DNA from: Variovorax sp. PBL-H6 | GTDB taxonomy: Bacteria; Pseudomonadota; Gammaproteobacteria; Burkholderiales; Burkholderiaceae_C | Assembly: GCF_901827155.1 (NCBI RefSeq) | Contig: NZ_LR594659.1 | Coordinates: forward strand, 1,736,001-1,800,000 | Direction of reading: 5' to 3' | DNA: 64,000 nucleotides | Shown here: one piece after another, positions 37,144 to 45,671 of the stretch | Position numbering within the stretch: the stretch's first letter is position 1 | Layout: each line of letters opens with the position of its first letter | Made by a program: the position numbers and the translations under genes | Notes under the pieces: generated by a model | Told to the model about the DNA's origin: nothing | Databases searched by the model: none | What the model saw: only the letters and a program-made list of their open reading frames with translations

Positions 37144-37291
37144 TGGGGGGTTCCTTGTTCTCTTTGGAGAGGAGCGAGGATGGATTCTGCCCCTTGCTTC
37201 GGACTTGCTCGCTGTCCTCTGCGTCTTGCTCCGTCGGGAGAGGGCTGGGGTGAGGGCACACGGCCTTCTGTTTGTAAGGTGCGCTTTGTTC

Positions 37292-37514
37292 GAGGCTGGA
37301 GCCGGGGCGTCGTCCCGGCAGCCGTGTCACTTTCTTTTGCTTCGCCAAAAGAAAGTAACCAAAGAAAAGGCGACCCCACTGCGCGCGTCCCTCCGCTTCG
37401 CTACGGGCAACCTGCGGTGCTCGCTTTTCGCGGGGTCCGCGCAAACTCGCTACGCTCAAACACGCGCGGCCCTGATCCGCGAAAAGCTCCGCTCCTCGGC
37501 ACGCGCAGAGGGGA
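37292..37514 (+). repeat. Left arm of a ~225-bp inverted repeat
   Basis: Starts gaggctggagccggg, continues into a self-complementary cttttgcttcgccaaaag-type hairpin, and ends near agaggggat. The reverse complement of 37864-38087 matches it throughout with a small number of mismatches (over 90 per cent by eye). Dispersed repeats with the cttt(t)gcttcgcc..aaag core are common between genes in Comamonadaceae. Confidence 0.85.
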
Positions 37515-37601
37515 TGGGGAACCGGTCGGGCCATCGCTTCGCTCGGCCACCAACGGCCTCGCTGCGCAAGGCCTGGAACAAGTGCTCGCGGTTGTGCTCA
37601 A

Positions 37602-37673
37602 CCACATCGACCACATCGACCACATCGACCACATCGACCACATCGACCACATCGACCACATCGACCACATCGA
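37602..37673 (+). repeat. Eight perfect copies of the 9-bp minisatellite ccacatcga
   Basis: Eight uninterrupted units lie in the loop of the long inverted repeat, followed by a degenerate ccacggcca copy. The unit is a multiple of three, so every frame stays open through it. This explains the spurious HID, TTS and VDV peptide repeats. Confidence 0.95.
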
Positions 37674-37742
37674 CCACGGCCACAACTTCGAGCACGAGCA
37701 CGGCACGAGCATGTGCAGCGTGTGCATGTGCATGTGCAGCGT

Positions 37743-37778
37743 GTGTGCGTGTGCGTGTGCGTGTGCGTGTGCGTGTGC
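37743..37778 (+). repeat. Six copies of gtgtgc, preceded by gtgcat/gtgcag variants
   Basis: An alternating purine-pyrimidine stretch of six perfect 6-bp units, prone to slippage and potentially Z-DNA-forming. It lies within the loop of the long inverted repeat. Confidence 0.95.
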
Positions 37779-37863
37779 GCGAGAGTCAGCGTAAGCGAAG
37801 ATTAAGAGCTCACCTCAATCTGCACACCACACAAGTACGCGCCATGGCGCGTTGAATTCCAAG

Positions 37864-38087
37864 TCCCCTCTGGCCGCGCCGAGGAGCGGAGCTTTTCGCG
37901 GATCAGGGCCGCGCGTGTTTGAGCGCAGCGAGTTTGCGCGGACCCCGCGAAAAGCGAGCACCGCAGGTTGCCCGTAGCGAAGCGGAGGGTCGCGGCCAGT
38001 GGGGTCGCCTTTTCTTTGGTTACTTTCCTTTGGCGAAGCAAAAGAAAGTGACACGGCTGCCGGGACGATGCCCCGGCTCCGGCCTCA
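37864..38087 (-). repeat. Right arm of the ~225-bp inverted repeat
   Basis: Inverted copy of 37292-37514, from cccctctg to ccggctccggcctc. The outer part carries the ccgggacgatgcccc variant of the hairpin found inside the ABC operon at 20166-20208. Confidence 0.85.
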
Positions 38088-38173
38088 GCCCAAGTGCAAC
38101 CTTCGAATCAACGAACGATGCCCTCACTCCGACCCTCTCCCAACGTGAGAGGAGAGGGAGAGGGAGCAAGACC

Positions 38174-39502
38174 TCAGCGCCCCGCCCCACCCGCCGGCAG
38201 CGGTCGAACACGCGCCTCACCCGCCGGCGCCGACCTCCCGATCAGCCACGCACACCCAGCCGACACCACCCCCGCAAACAGCACATACATGCAGATCTGC
38301 CAAGGCTCCCCCCCACCCGACTTCAGCAGCGCCGTCGCAATGATCGGCGTGATGCCCGAAGCAAAAATCCCGGAGAACTGGTAGACGAAGGAGATCCCCG
38401 TGTACCGCACCTTCGCATCGAAGAGATCGCAGAAGAGCGCCGCCTCGGGCCCGTACACCGAGGCATAAAGAATGCCGAAGGGCACGATGATCGCGAGCCA
38501 GATCAGCAGCACGTTGCCGCCGCTGTGCGTCATCAGCCAGAACCCCGGAAACGCAGCGACGGCGGTGATCAGCGAGCCCCACATGTAGACCTTGGGCCTG
38601 CCCAGCCGGTCGGACATGCGCCCGAAGAAGGGAATGGTGAAGATCATCACCACCGCCGCCGCCATCACGCCGAGCAACGCCTCGGTGCGGCTGATCTTGA
38701 GCGTGCTGGTCAGGTAGTTGATCGAGAACACGCCGAAGACGTTGAAGAACACGCCGTCGATGTAACGCGCGCCCATGCCCTTGAGCACGTTGCCCGGATA
38801 GCGCCTGATCATGTCCATGAAGGGGATGCGCAGCTCGGCATTGCGCGCCTTCACCGCAGCGAACTCCGGCGTCTCCTGCACATGCAGACGGATGTACAGG
38901 CCCACCGCCACCATCACGCCCGAGATCAGGAAGGCGACGCGCCAGCCCCACGCCAGGAACTGTTCGTCGGTCAGCAGGAAGGACAGCAGCGCCACCACGC
39001 CCGAGGCCAGGCACAGCCCGATCGCCAGTCCGATCTGCGGCAGCGAGGCGTAGAAGCCGCGCTTCTCCTTGGGCGCGTACTCGTAGGCCATCAGGACCGC
39101 GCCGCCCCATTCACCGCCGAGCCCGATGCCCTGCGCCACGCGCAGCAGGAGCAGCAGGATGGGCGCGGCGATGCCGATCTGCGCATAGGTGGGCACCAGT
39201 CCGATGAGGAAAGTGGCGATGCCCATGATCATCAGCGTGAGGATCAGCATGCTCTTGCGGCCGATCTTGTCGCCGAAATGCCCGAAGATCACGCCGCCCA
39301 GCGGCCGGGTCACGAAGCCCACGGCGAAAGTGGTGTAGGCCAGCAGCGTCGACACCACCGGATCGCTGCCCGGGAAGTAGAGCTTGTTGAACACGATGCC
39401 GGCCACCACGCCGTAGAGGAAGAAGTCGTACCACTCGATGCTGGCGCCCACCAGCGCCGATAGCACTACGCGTCGAATCGCCTTCTCGTCGGTTGCACTC
39501 AT
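38174..39502 (-). CDS. MFS transporter of the metabolite:H+ symporter (MHS) family
   Basis: 442 aa with 12 predicted membrane segments. SALVGASIEWYDFFLYGVVAGIVFNKLYFP and the loop GHFGDKIGRKSML are typical of MHS carriers (ShiA/ProP/KgtP-like); RVAQGIGLGGEWGGAVLMAYEYAPKEKRGFYASLPQIGLAIG is the matching central motif. It takes up an organic acid or similar small solute with protons. It lies 58 bp downstream of the GMC oxidoreductase gene, suggesting co-transcription under the divergent IclR regulator and a shared substrate. Its 3' end abuts the repeat region. Confidence 0.9.
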   Translation of the reverse strand: MSATDEKAIRRVVLSALVGASIEWYDFFLYGVVAGIVFNKLYFPGSDPVVSTLLAYTTFAVGFVTRPLGGVIFGHFGDKIGRKSMLILTLMIMGIATFLIGLVPTYAQIGIAAPILLLLLRVAQGIGLGGEWGGAVLMAYEYAPKEKRGFYASLPQIGLAIGLCLASGVVALLSFLLTDEQFLAWGWRVAFLISGVMVAVGLYIRLHVQETPEFAAVKARNAELRIPFMDMIRRYPGNVLKGMGARYIDGVFFNVFGVFSINYLTSTLKISRTEALLGVMAAAVVMIFTIPFFGRMSDRLGRPKVYMWGSLITAVAAFPGFWLMTHSGGNVLLIWLAIIVPFGILYASVYGPEAALFCDLFDAKVRYTGISFVYQFSGIFASGITPIIATALLKSGGGEPWQICMYVLFAGVVSAGCAWLIGRSAPAGEARVRPLPAGGAGR

Positions 39503-39560
39503 GTGTTGTCTCCAGTGAAGTGTCGTTGTGGAGCCCTTCTTCGAGGGCTGGGAGGGGAAC

Positions 39561-41213
39561 TCAGCGGGCGAGGGCGGTGGCGTCCTCGCGGATCAGGTCG
39601 ACGGCCTTCTCGGCCATCATCACGGCGGGCGCGTTGGTGTTGCCCGAGACGAGCGTGGGCATGACCGAGCAGTCGACCACCCGCAGGCCGCCCACGCCGT
39701 GCACGCGCAGGCGCGCATCGACCACGGCCATCCGGTCGGCGCCCATGCGGCAGGTGCCGCTCGGATGGAAGATGGTGGCGCCGTTGTCGCGGCAGAACTC
39801 GAGCAGGTCGGCATCGCTCGTGGCGTCCGGCCCCGGCTTGACCTCGCGCTTGACGTAGGGCCGCATGGCCGGCGAGGCGGCGATGGCGCGCGCCGCCCTC
39901 ACGCCGGCCACCGCGGTCGCGCGATCGCGCTCGGTGGCGAGATAGTTGGGCTGCATCTCCGGCGGCTCGGCCGGGTCGCGCGAGCGGATGCGGATGTGGC
40001 CGCGCGACTCGGGCCGCAGCTGGCAGACCGACATCGTGAAGCCCGACCACGGATGCACCTTGCCGCCCGCCATGTCGGCCGACAGCGTGGCGACGTGGAA
40101 CTGGATGTCGGGCGTATCGGCCACCGGCTGCCCGTTTGCATCGCCCAGCGCGCGCATGAAGCAGCCGCCCTGGTTGATGCCTACGGCCAGCGGCCCGGTG
40201 CGGTGCATCAGCCATTCCAGGCCCATCCTGGCCTGGCCCATCCAGGAGTTGAGCTGGTCGTTGGTGGTGATGGGCTTGGTGCACTCGTAGCCGAGGCGGA
40301 TCTGCAGATGGTCCTGCAGGTTCTCGCCCACGCCCGGCAGCTCGTGCACCGGCGAGACGCCGCGCTGCTCGAGCAGCGCGCGCGGGCCGATGCCCGAGAG
40401 CTGCAGCAGCTGCGGAGACTGGATGGCGCCGGCGGACAGCAGCACCTCGGCGCGGCACCGCGCGGTCTTCGCCGCACCGCCTTGCGTGTAGCGCACGCCG
40501 ACCGCGCGGCGGCCCTCGAACACCAGGCCGGTGGCCAGGGCCTCGGTGGCGATGCGCAGGTTGCTGCGGCCTTTCGCCGGACCGAGATAGGCCTTGGCGG
40601 TGCTGCAGCGCCAGCCCTGGTAAGTCGTGAGCTGGTAGTAGCCGGCGCCTGCCTGGTCGGCGCCGTTGAAGTCGTCGGTCCGCTTCACGGCGAGCGGGCC
40701 GATTTGCTGAGCGCCTTCGATGAAGGCCTCGATCAGCTCGTGCTTCGCGCCGATGTCCGAGACCTTGAGCGGGCCGTCCGCGCCATGGAAGGCATCCGCC
40801 CCGCGCTGGTTGCCTTCCGACTTGATGAAGTAGGGCAGCACGTCGTCATAGCCCCAGCCCGCATTGCCCAGGGCGGCCCAGTGGTCGTAGTCCTCGCGCT
40901 GGCCCCGGATGTAGATCAGGCCGTTGATCGCGCTGGAGCCGCCCAGCGTCTTGCCGCGCGGCCAGTAGATGCGCCGGCCGTTCATGTTCGGGTCGGGGTC
41001 GGTCTCGAAGCGCCAGTTGTAGGTGGGACTCCACATCGTCTTGCCGTAGCCGATGGGGAGGTGGATCCAGAGCGAGTTGTCGGCCGGCCCCGCCTCCAGC
41101 AGCAGCACGCGGGTGGCCGGGTCTTCGCTGAGCCGCCCGGCCAGCACGCAGCCGGCCGAACCGGCACCCACGACGATGTAGTCGAACTCTTCTTCAACGG
41201 GCACAACGGGCAT
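39561..41213 (-). CDS. GMC-family FAD oxidoreductase (choline/alcohol dehydrogenase-like)
   Basis: 550 aa. FAD motif FDYIVVGAGSAGCVLAGRLSEDPATRVLLLEAG near the N-terminus, GMC signature 1 RGKTLGGSSAINGLIYIRGQREDYDHW and signature 2 around LLSAGAIQSPQLLQLSGIGP are present. The C-terminal catalytic histidine is in FHPSGTCRMG, with the second catalytic position in NTNAPAVM. It oxidises a primary alcohol, polyol or choline-like compound. The MHS transporter follows on the same strand and the IclR gene is divergent, 94 bp away. Confidence 0.92.
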   Translation of the reverse strand: MPVVPVEEEFDYIVVGAGSAGCVLAGRLSEDPATRVLLLEAGPADNSLWIHLPIGYGKTMWSPTYNWRFETDPDPNMNGRRIYWPRGKTLGGSSAINGLIYIRGQREDYDHWAALGNAGWGYDDVLPYFIKSEGNQRGADAFHGADGPLKVSDIGAKHELIEAFIEGAQQIGPLAVKRTDDFNGADQAGAGYYQLTTYQGWRCSTAKAYLGPAKGRSNLRIATEALATGLVFEGRRAVGVRYTQGGAAKTARCRAEVLLSAGAIQSPQLLQLSGIGPRALLEQRGVSPVHELPGVGENLQDHLQIRLGYECTKPITTNDQLNSWMGQARMGLEWLMHRTGPLAVGINQGGCFMRALGDANGQPVADTPDIQFHVATLSADMAGGKVHPWSGFTMSVCQLRPESRGHIRIRSRDPAEPPEMQPNYLATERDRATAVAGVRAARAIAASPAMRPYVKREVKPGPDATSDADLLEFCRDNGATIFHPSGTCRMGADRMAVVDARLRVHGVGGLRVVDCSVMPTLVSGNTNAPAVMMAEKAVDLIREDATALAR

Positions 41214-41273
41214 GCAGGGCTTCCGGGCAGTGGAACAATCGCTCAGGCTGCCGATGCTAGGCTATGAATTTTC

Positions 41274-41288
41274 GGAACGCAATGTTCC
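41274..41288. promoter_or_regulatory. IclR-type operator ggaac-gcaat-gttcc
   Basis: Perfect 5-bp arms with a 5-base centre, 19 bp before the iclR start and 60 bp from the divergent GMC start. This is the form of many IclR boxes (ggaac-N5-gttcc). A tggaacaatc half-site is also present at 41231. A nearly identical site recurs at 51724-51739. Confidence 0.65.
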
Positions 41289-41307
41289 ACTTTAGAGGTT
41301 TACCCGC

Positions 41308-42153
41308 ATGACGCGTTCTGCGCGCAGCGTTGTTGCTGCACCTGCTGTCGTTCCGAAGAAGCGCTCCGCGGCGCGCGTGGCTGCGCCCGCGCCCCACGTC
41401 GAAGAGCCGTCGACGGGCTCATCGGCCGAGCGCAATCTGCGTCTGCTGGCGCTGCTGGCCAACGAAGGCCGCGCGTTGTCGCTGGCCGACCTGGCGGCAC
41501 AGCTGTCGCTGCCCAAGGGCACCGCGCATCGCATCTGCACGCAGCTGCTGGCGACGGGTTTCCTGGCGCGCGATGTCGACGAGCGCATGTTCAGCGTCGG
41601 GCCTGCACTGCGGCAGCTGGCCTTCGACACGCTCAACCACGGCGTCGTGCGCGGGCTGCGGCACGAGGTGCTTTCGGACCTGGTGCGGCAAGTGGGCGAG
41701 ACCTGCAATTTCACGACGCTGGATGGCGCGCAGGTGCTCTACCTCGACCGCGTCGAGGCGCAATGGCCGCTGCGCCTCACGCTGGACGTCGGCTCGCATG
41801 TGCCTCTGCATTGCACCGCGAGCGGCAAGCTGTTCCTGGCACAGATGGAGAAGAAGGAGCGCGACGCAGTCATCGGGCAGATCACGCTGGCGCGGATGAC
41901 GGCCAACACCATCACCGATGCCGGCGCGCTGCGCGCCGAGTGCAACGCAATTGCCAGGCAGGGTTATTCGACCGACCGCGAGGAGTTCATCGCCGGGCTG
42001 GTCGCCGTGGCCGTGCCGGTGTTCGATGCCACGGGAAAGCAGCGCGCCGCCATTGCCGTGCACGCCCCCACTGCGCGGATGACGATGGAGGATGCGATCG
42101 AGAGGATCAGTGCACTGAAGGCGGCGGCGGCGAGGATGGCGAGTCTGCTCTGA
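41308..42153 (+). CDS. IclR-family transcriptional regulator
   Basis: 281 aa. A 40-residue Ala/Pro-rich N-terminal extension precedes the winged helix (about 44-105: ERNLRLLALLANEGRALSLADLAAQLSLPKGTAHRICTQLLATGFLARD). The effector domain shows HCTASGKLFLAQM and GYSTDREEFIAGLVAVAVPVFD. An IclR-like ggaac-N5-gttcc box lies just upstream, so autoregulation and control of the divergent GMC-MFS operon are likely. The initiator ATG follows gagg at 41295-41298. Confidence 0.9.
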   Translation: MTRSARSVVAAPAVVPKKRSAARVAAPAPHVEEPSTGSSAERNLRLLALLANEGRALSLADLAAQLSLPKGTAHRICTQLLATGFLARDVDERMFSVGPALRQLAFDTLNHGVVRGLRHEVLSDLVRQVGETCNFTTLDGAQVLYLDRVEAQWPLRLTLDVGSHVPLHCTASGKLFLAQMEKKERDAVIGQITLARMTANTITDAGALRAECNAIARQGYSTDREEFIAGLVAVAVPVFDATGKQRAAIAVHAPTARMTMEDAIERISALKAAAARMASLL

Positions 42154-42175
42154 GGCTGGGGACTGCAGAGCCTCA
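42151..42175. terminator. Putative hairpin between convergent iclR and lysR genes
   Basis: tgaggct at 42151-42157 pairs perfectly with agcctca at 42169-42175 around an 11-base loop, starting at the iclR stop codon. There is no T-tract, so it would be a weak or bidirectional terminator. Confidence 0.45.
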
Positions 42176-43078
42176 CAGCCGCTCGCAGAATTCCGTCAGG
42201 TGGTTGCGGAACCACTGGTGGCTTGCATCGTGCTCGGCCGCCTCGTGCCAGATGAGGTAGACGGGAAAGCTGGGCATGCGCAGCGGCACCGTGTGCGACT
42301 TGAGCCGGAAGTGATCGGCGTACAGGTGCGCCATGCGTCGCGGCAGCGTGCAGATCATGTCGGAGGTCTGCACCATCACCGGCATCGACAGGAAGTGCGG
42401 GACGGTCACCGCGATCTTCCGCGCAAGGCCGCGCTTGGAAAGGGCCAGGTCGATCATGGGCATGGCGTTGGTGCGCGGCGCGAGAACGACGTGGCGCAGC
42501 CCGAGAAAGGTCTCGAGGCCGAGCTTGTCGCCGATTTCGGGATGGTCTCGACGCGACAGGGTCAGCAGCGTCTCCGTCAGCACGCACTTGTTCCGGAAGG
42601 CCGGCTCCCGCGGCACGAAGTAGTCGAGGGCCAGGTCGACGGCGCCGTCGCGCAACTCGGCCTTGAGCTGTGAACTGGGCTCGGGGCGGATCCTGATGCG
42701 GATGCGCGGTGCCACCTTGGCGAGCCAGTCCACGAAGCGCGGCAGGATGATGGTTTCGCCGTAGTCCTCCACCGCGACCACGAACTCCCGGTCCGACTGC
42801 GCAAAGTCGAAGTCGCCTTCCCCGCGAAGGCCGCGCTCCAGCGCGTCCAGCGCCTGGCGGATCGGCTCGGCCAGCATCTTGGCGCGCGAGGTCGGCACCA
42901 TGCCCTGGCCACTGCGCTCGAACAGCGGATCGCCGAGCCGGTCGCGCAGCCGGCCCAGCGCGTTGCTCACCGTCGGCTGCGAAAGGTGCAGGGTGTGTGC
43001 CGCCTTGGAGATGCTGCGCTCCTTGTAGACGGCATCGAAGATCAGCAGCAGATTGAGGTCCAGCGAACGCAGGTTCAT
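42173..43078 (-). CDS. LysR-family regulator (NodD/PcpR-like), divergent to the acyl-CoA operon
   Basis: 301 aa from MNLRSLDLNLLLIFDAVYKERSISKAAHTLHLSQPTVSNALGRLRDRLGDPLFER, the typical opening of the NodD/NahR/DntR-like LysR branch. A 12-residue upstream extension (MNIHISNTIEC) is possible. The start lies 105 bp from the divergent enoyl-CoA hydratase gene. The gap holds a perfect attcggc-N10-gccgaat repeat and a tgaatattca palindrome. It probably activates the downstream pathway in response to an aromatic or dicarboxylic acid inducer. Confidence 0.9.
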   Translation of the reverse strand: MNLRSLDLNLLLIFDAVYKERSISKAAHTLHLSQPTVSNALGRLRDRLGDPLFERSGQGMVPTSRAKMLAEPIRQALDALERGLRGEGDFDFAQSDREFVVAVEDYGETIILPRFVDWLAKVAPRIRIRIRPEPSSQLKAELRDGAVDLALDYFVPREPAFRNKCVLTETLLTLSRRDHPEIGDKLGLETFLGLRHVVLAPRTNAMPMIDLALSKRGLARKIAVTVPHFLSMPVMVQTSDMICTLPRRMAHLYADHFRLKSHTVPLRMPSFPVYLIWHEAAEHDASHQWFRNHLTEFCERL

Positions 43079-43100
43079 GCACTCGATGGTATTGGAAATA

Positions 43101-43136
43101 TGAATATTCATCATTCGGCAATGAAAGTGGCCGAAT
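43101..43136. promoter_or_regulatory. LysR operator region: tgaatattca palindrome and attcggc-N10-gccgaat
   Basis: tgaatattca (43101-43110) and 7-bp arms at 43113-43119 and 43130-43136 lie side by side between the divergent lysR and enoyl-CoA hydratase genes. The pair resembles the activation and recognition sites of LysR promoters. Confidence 0.6.
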
Positions 43137-43183
43137 GACCTGACCCTTCGCACAATGCACTTCATACCGAAGGAGACAAGCGC

Positions 43184-43966
43184 ATGACAGAGGCCGCAGC
43201 CACCGTGCTGATGGACCGCCCGCTCGACGGCGTGGCGCGCCTGAGACTGAACCGCCCCGAGGCACGCAACGCGTTGAACCAGGCGCTGCGCCGGGCGCTG
43301 GCCGAGGCCTTCACAGAGCTGGACCAGGACGAGAGCGTGCGCTGCGTGCTGCTGTGCGGCGGCAGCCAGTGCTTCGCTGCCGGTGCAGACATCAAGGAAA
43401 TCGCAGCGCTCGGTGCGAGCGAGGTCTGGCGCCTCGCAGTGCCGCGTTATTGGAAGCCCATCGCCGAGTTCTCCAAGCCGCTGGTCGCCGCCGTGGCCGG
43501 CCCTGCGCTGGGCGGCGGCTGCGAGCTCGCACTGCATGCCGACGTGATCGTGGCCGCCCGCAGCGCCCGCTTCGGCCAGCCCGAGGTGACGGTCGGCATC
43601 ATGCCCGGCGGCGGTGCGACCCAGCGCCTCATGAAGGCAGTCGGCAAGTACCGCGCGATGAAGCTCATGCTCACCGGCGAAGCCGTGGGTGCCGACGAGG
43701 CGCTGGCCATGGGCATGGTCAGCGAAGTCGTCGACGACGAGGCGCTCGAAGCGCGCGCGCTCGAGCTCGCCGCGCTCATCGCCGCGCGTCCGCCGATGGC
43801 GCTGCGATTGCTCAAGGAGGTCGCCCTGGCCGGCGCGGACGCGCCGCTCTCGACCGGCCTGCTGCTGGAGCGCCGCGCCTTCGAGCTGCTGTTCGACAGC
43901 AGCGACCAGAAGGAAGGCATGCAGGCTTTCGCAGAGCGGCGCGCGCCGCGGTTCGCCGGGCGCTGA
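43184..43966 (+). CDS. Enoyl-CoA hydratase/isomerase family protein
   Basis: 260 aa crotonase-fold enzyme. The oxyanion hole is seen in CFAAGADIKEI and GPALGGGCELALHADV, and both catalytic glutamates of true hydratases are present (E114 in GGGCEL and E134 in FGQPEVTVGIMPGGGATQRL). It hydrates 2-enoyl-CoA to 3-hydroxyacyl-CoA. It is the first gene of an operon with thiolase-like, DUF35, GcdH-like and acyl-CoA synthetase genes, and would act after the dehydrogenase. Confidence 0.92.
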   Translation: MTEAAATVLMDRPLDGVARLRLNRPEARNALNQALRRALAEAFTELDQDESVRCVLLCGGSQCFAAGADIKEIAALGASEVWRLAVPRYWKPIAEFSKPLVAAVAGPALGGGCELALHADVIVAARSARFGQPEVTVGIMPGGGATQRLMKAVGKYRAMKLMLTGEAVGADEALAMGMVSEVVDDEALEARALELAALIAARPPMALRLLKEVALAGADAPLSTGLLLERRAFELLFDSSDQKEGMQAFAERRAPRFAGR

Positions 43967-44014
43967 GCCGCGGCTCCCCATCGTTTTTCACTGACCGACA
44001 AAGGAAAAGACTTC

Positions 44015-45223
44015 ATGCGTGCAGACGTTGCCATCGTCGGCTATGGGCGAACGCCCTATAGCCGCGCCAAGCCGGGCGAGCCGGTGCTTACCGTGGACGA
44101 ATACATCGCGTGGGCGGCCGACCTCGCCCTTCAGAAGGCCGGCATGTCCAAGAACGACTTCGACGGCCAGGGCCTGGGGGTCTCGCATGCCGAGGTTGCC
44201 CACACCGTCAACTGGTCGGCTGCGGTGGCCGAGAACCTGGGCATCAGCCCGCAGGTGCTGCTGCGCGGGGACCAGGGTGGTGCGTCGGCGGCGTCGCTGC
44301 TGATCCGCGCGGCCGCGATGATCCGCGCCGGCATCGTCGACCGGGTGATGGTGGTCGGCGCCGACACGCCGCTCAACATTCCCTCGCTGGCACCGGGCCT
44401 TCCGCTGTCGCCGGAGCGCACGCGCGGCGTGTACTGGGACTTCCAGGGGCCCTTCGGCGTGATGGGGGCGAGTGCGCAGTTCGCGCTGGTGCAGACGCGC
44501 TACCAGCACCAGTACGCGCTGAAGGCAGAGCAGCTCGGCAAGATCGCGGTGAACAACCGCTTCCACGCGTCGCTGCATCCCGGCGCCATCTATCGCCAGC
44601 CCTTCACGCTCGACGACTACATGAAGTCGCGCGTGCTGTCCGATCCGATTCGCCTGCTGGACTGCGTGCCCATCGTCAACGGCGGCCTGGCCTACATCGT
44701 GACCTCGGCCGAGACCGCCCGCACGCTCACCGACCGGCCGGTCTATCTGCTGGGCGCGGGCGAGGCGAACAACTACTACCATGGCTCGCGCACGCTGCCG
44801 GACATCACCACCACCGGCTATGCGGTGGCCGCGCCGCTCGCCATGCAGCGTGCAGGCGTGACGCACAAGGACATCGACTTCCTCCAGCCCTACGACGACT
44901 ATCCCTTCATCTCGATGATGACCATCGAGGACCACGGTTTCTGCCGGAAGGGCGAGGGCGGCCGCTTCGTCGAGGAGCACGACCTGCGCTTCGACGGCGA
45001 CTTCCCGATGTCCACCGATGGCGGGCAGCTCTCGGGCGGCCAGCCCGGCGGTGCCATCGGCGGCTTCATGCCGCTGGTCGAGGCGGTCACGCAGCTGCGC
45101 GGCGAGGCCGGCGACCGGCAGGTGCGCGATGCGCACATCGGCATCGCCTGCGGCTTCGGCGGCATTCCCTACGGGCGGCCCGGCCGCAGCTGCATTTCCC
45201 TCATTCTCGGAACGGAGCCCTGA
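44015..45223 (+). CDS. Thiolase-superfamily protein (SCP2/Ltp-like), probably without the nucleophilic Cys
   Basis: 402 aa thiolase fold. [16 protein letters not shown] opens the first half and [26 protein letters not shown] closes the second. The segment that carries the acylated cysteine in classical thiolases reads [13 protein letters not shown] here (85-96), with Gly/Ala instead of Cys. This is the pattern of Ltp2-type lipid-transfer-like enzymes, which work with a DUF35 OB-fold partner as acyl-CoA retro-aldolases. A DUF35 gene follows 2 bp downstream. Cleavage of a 3-hydroxyacyl-CoA by retro-aldol chemistry is therefore a plausible alternative to thiolysis. Confidence 0.82.
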   Translation: MRADVAIVGYGRTPYSRAKPGEPVLTVDEYIAWAADLALQKAGMSKNDFDGQGLGVSHAEVAHTVNWSAAVAENLGISPQVLLRGDQGGASAASLLIRAAAMIRAGIVDRVMVVGADTPLNIPSLAPGLPLSPERTRGVYWDFQGPFGVMGASAQFALVQTRYQHQYALKAEQLGKIAVNNRFHASLHPGAIYRQPFTLDDYMKSRVLSDPIRLLDCVPIVNGGLAYIVTSAETARTLTDRPVYLLGAGEANNYYHGSRTLPDITTTGYAVAAPLAMQRAGVTHKDIDFLQPYDDYPFISMMTIEDHGFCRKGEGGRFVEEHDLRFDGDFPMSTDGGQLSGGQPGGAIGGFMPLVEAVTQLRGEAGDRQVRDAHIGIACGFGGIPYGRPGRSCISLILGTEP

Positions 45224-45225
45224 AC

Positions 45226-45669
45226 ATGGCAGACCTCTACGCGGACAAGCCGCAGCCGACCATCACCGACCTCACGCGGCCGTTCTGGGCCGGCGCCAAG
45301 GAGGGCCGGCTCATGCTGCAGAAGTGCCGCCGCTGTGCGACCTTCAACTTCCATCCCAAGCCCTGGTGCATCGAATGCGGCAGCCGCGAGCTGGACTGGA
45401 CCGAGGCGCGGCCTTTCGGCACCGTGTACTCGCACACCGTGTCGCGCTCGGTCGCGATGAACTATCCCGGCTGGGAAGCCGAGCTGCCGGTCGTGATGTG
45501 CCTGATCGACCTGGACGACGGCGCCCGCATGTACGGCCAGCTCACCGACTGCGCGCCCGGCGAGGTGAGCATCGGCATGCGCGTCGAGGCGCATTTCCAG
45601 GCCATCGGCGAGGAGGCCGGCATCCCGCGCTTCCGGCCGCTGCCCGAAGGCACGGTGGGGGAGCGCTGA
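45226..45669 (+). CDS. Zn-ribbon/OB-fold protein (DUF35, ChsH2-like)
   Basis: 147 aa. The N-terminal rubredoxin-like zinc ribbon has C34, C37, C48 and C51 (CRRC and CIEC), followed by the OB-fold [19 protein letters not shown] ... [24 protein letters not shown]35 proteins bind thiolase-superfamily partners and help bind acyl-CoA. The gene is wedged between the thiolase-like and GcdH-like genes with 2-bp gaps, so it is almost certainly a subunit of the former. Confidence 0.9.
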   Translation: MADLYADKPQPTITDLTRPFWAGAKEGRLMLQKCRRCATFNFHPKPWCIECGSRELDWTEARPFGTVYSHTVSRSVAMNYPGWEAELPVVMCLIDLDDGARMYGQLTDCAPGEVSIGMRVEAHFQAIGEEAGIPRFRPLPEGTVGER

Positions 45670-45671
45670 AC

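Larger units (their letters stand above)
37144..38173. repeat. 1-kb gene-free repeat region, a large imperfect palindrome
   Basis: No supported gene lies between the glutathione transferase and MFS genes. The region holds a gggagaggg element at 37236-37258 with a divergent inverted counterpart near 38117-38165, a long inverted repeat (37292-37514 against 37864-38087) and central 9-bp and 6-bp tandem repeats. Open frames across it encode only repeat peptides such as HID or TTS runs and are not genes. Confidence 0.85.

Noticed and set aside
37602..37673. Possible CRISPR array
   Set aside because: Units are 9 bp with no spacers; it is a simple tandem repeat, and no cas genes occur in the window.
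36514..37794. Open frames of 70-430 codons with HID, TTS or VDV/WSM repeats
   Set aside because: They arise from the 9-bp minisatellite, which keeps several frames open on both strands, and from antisense of the glutathione transferase gene. None has a ribosome site or family similarity.
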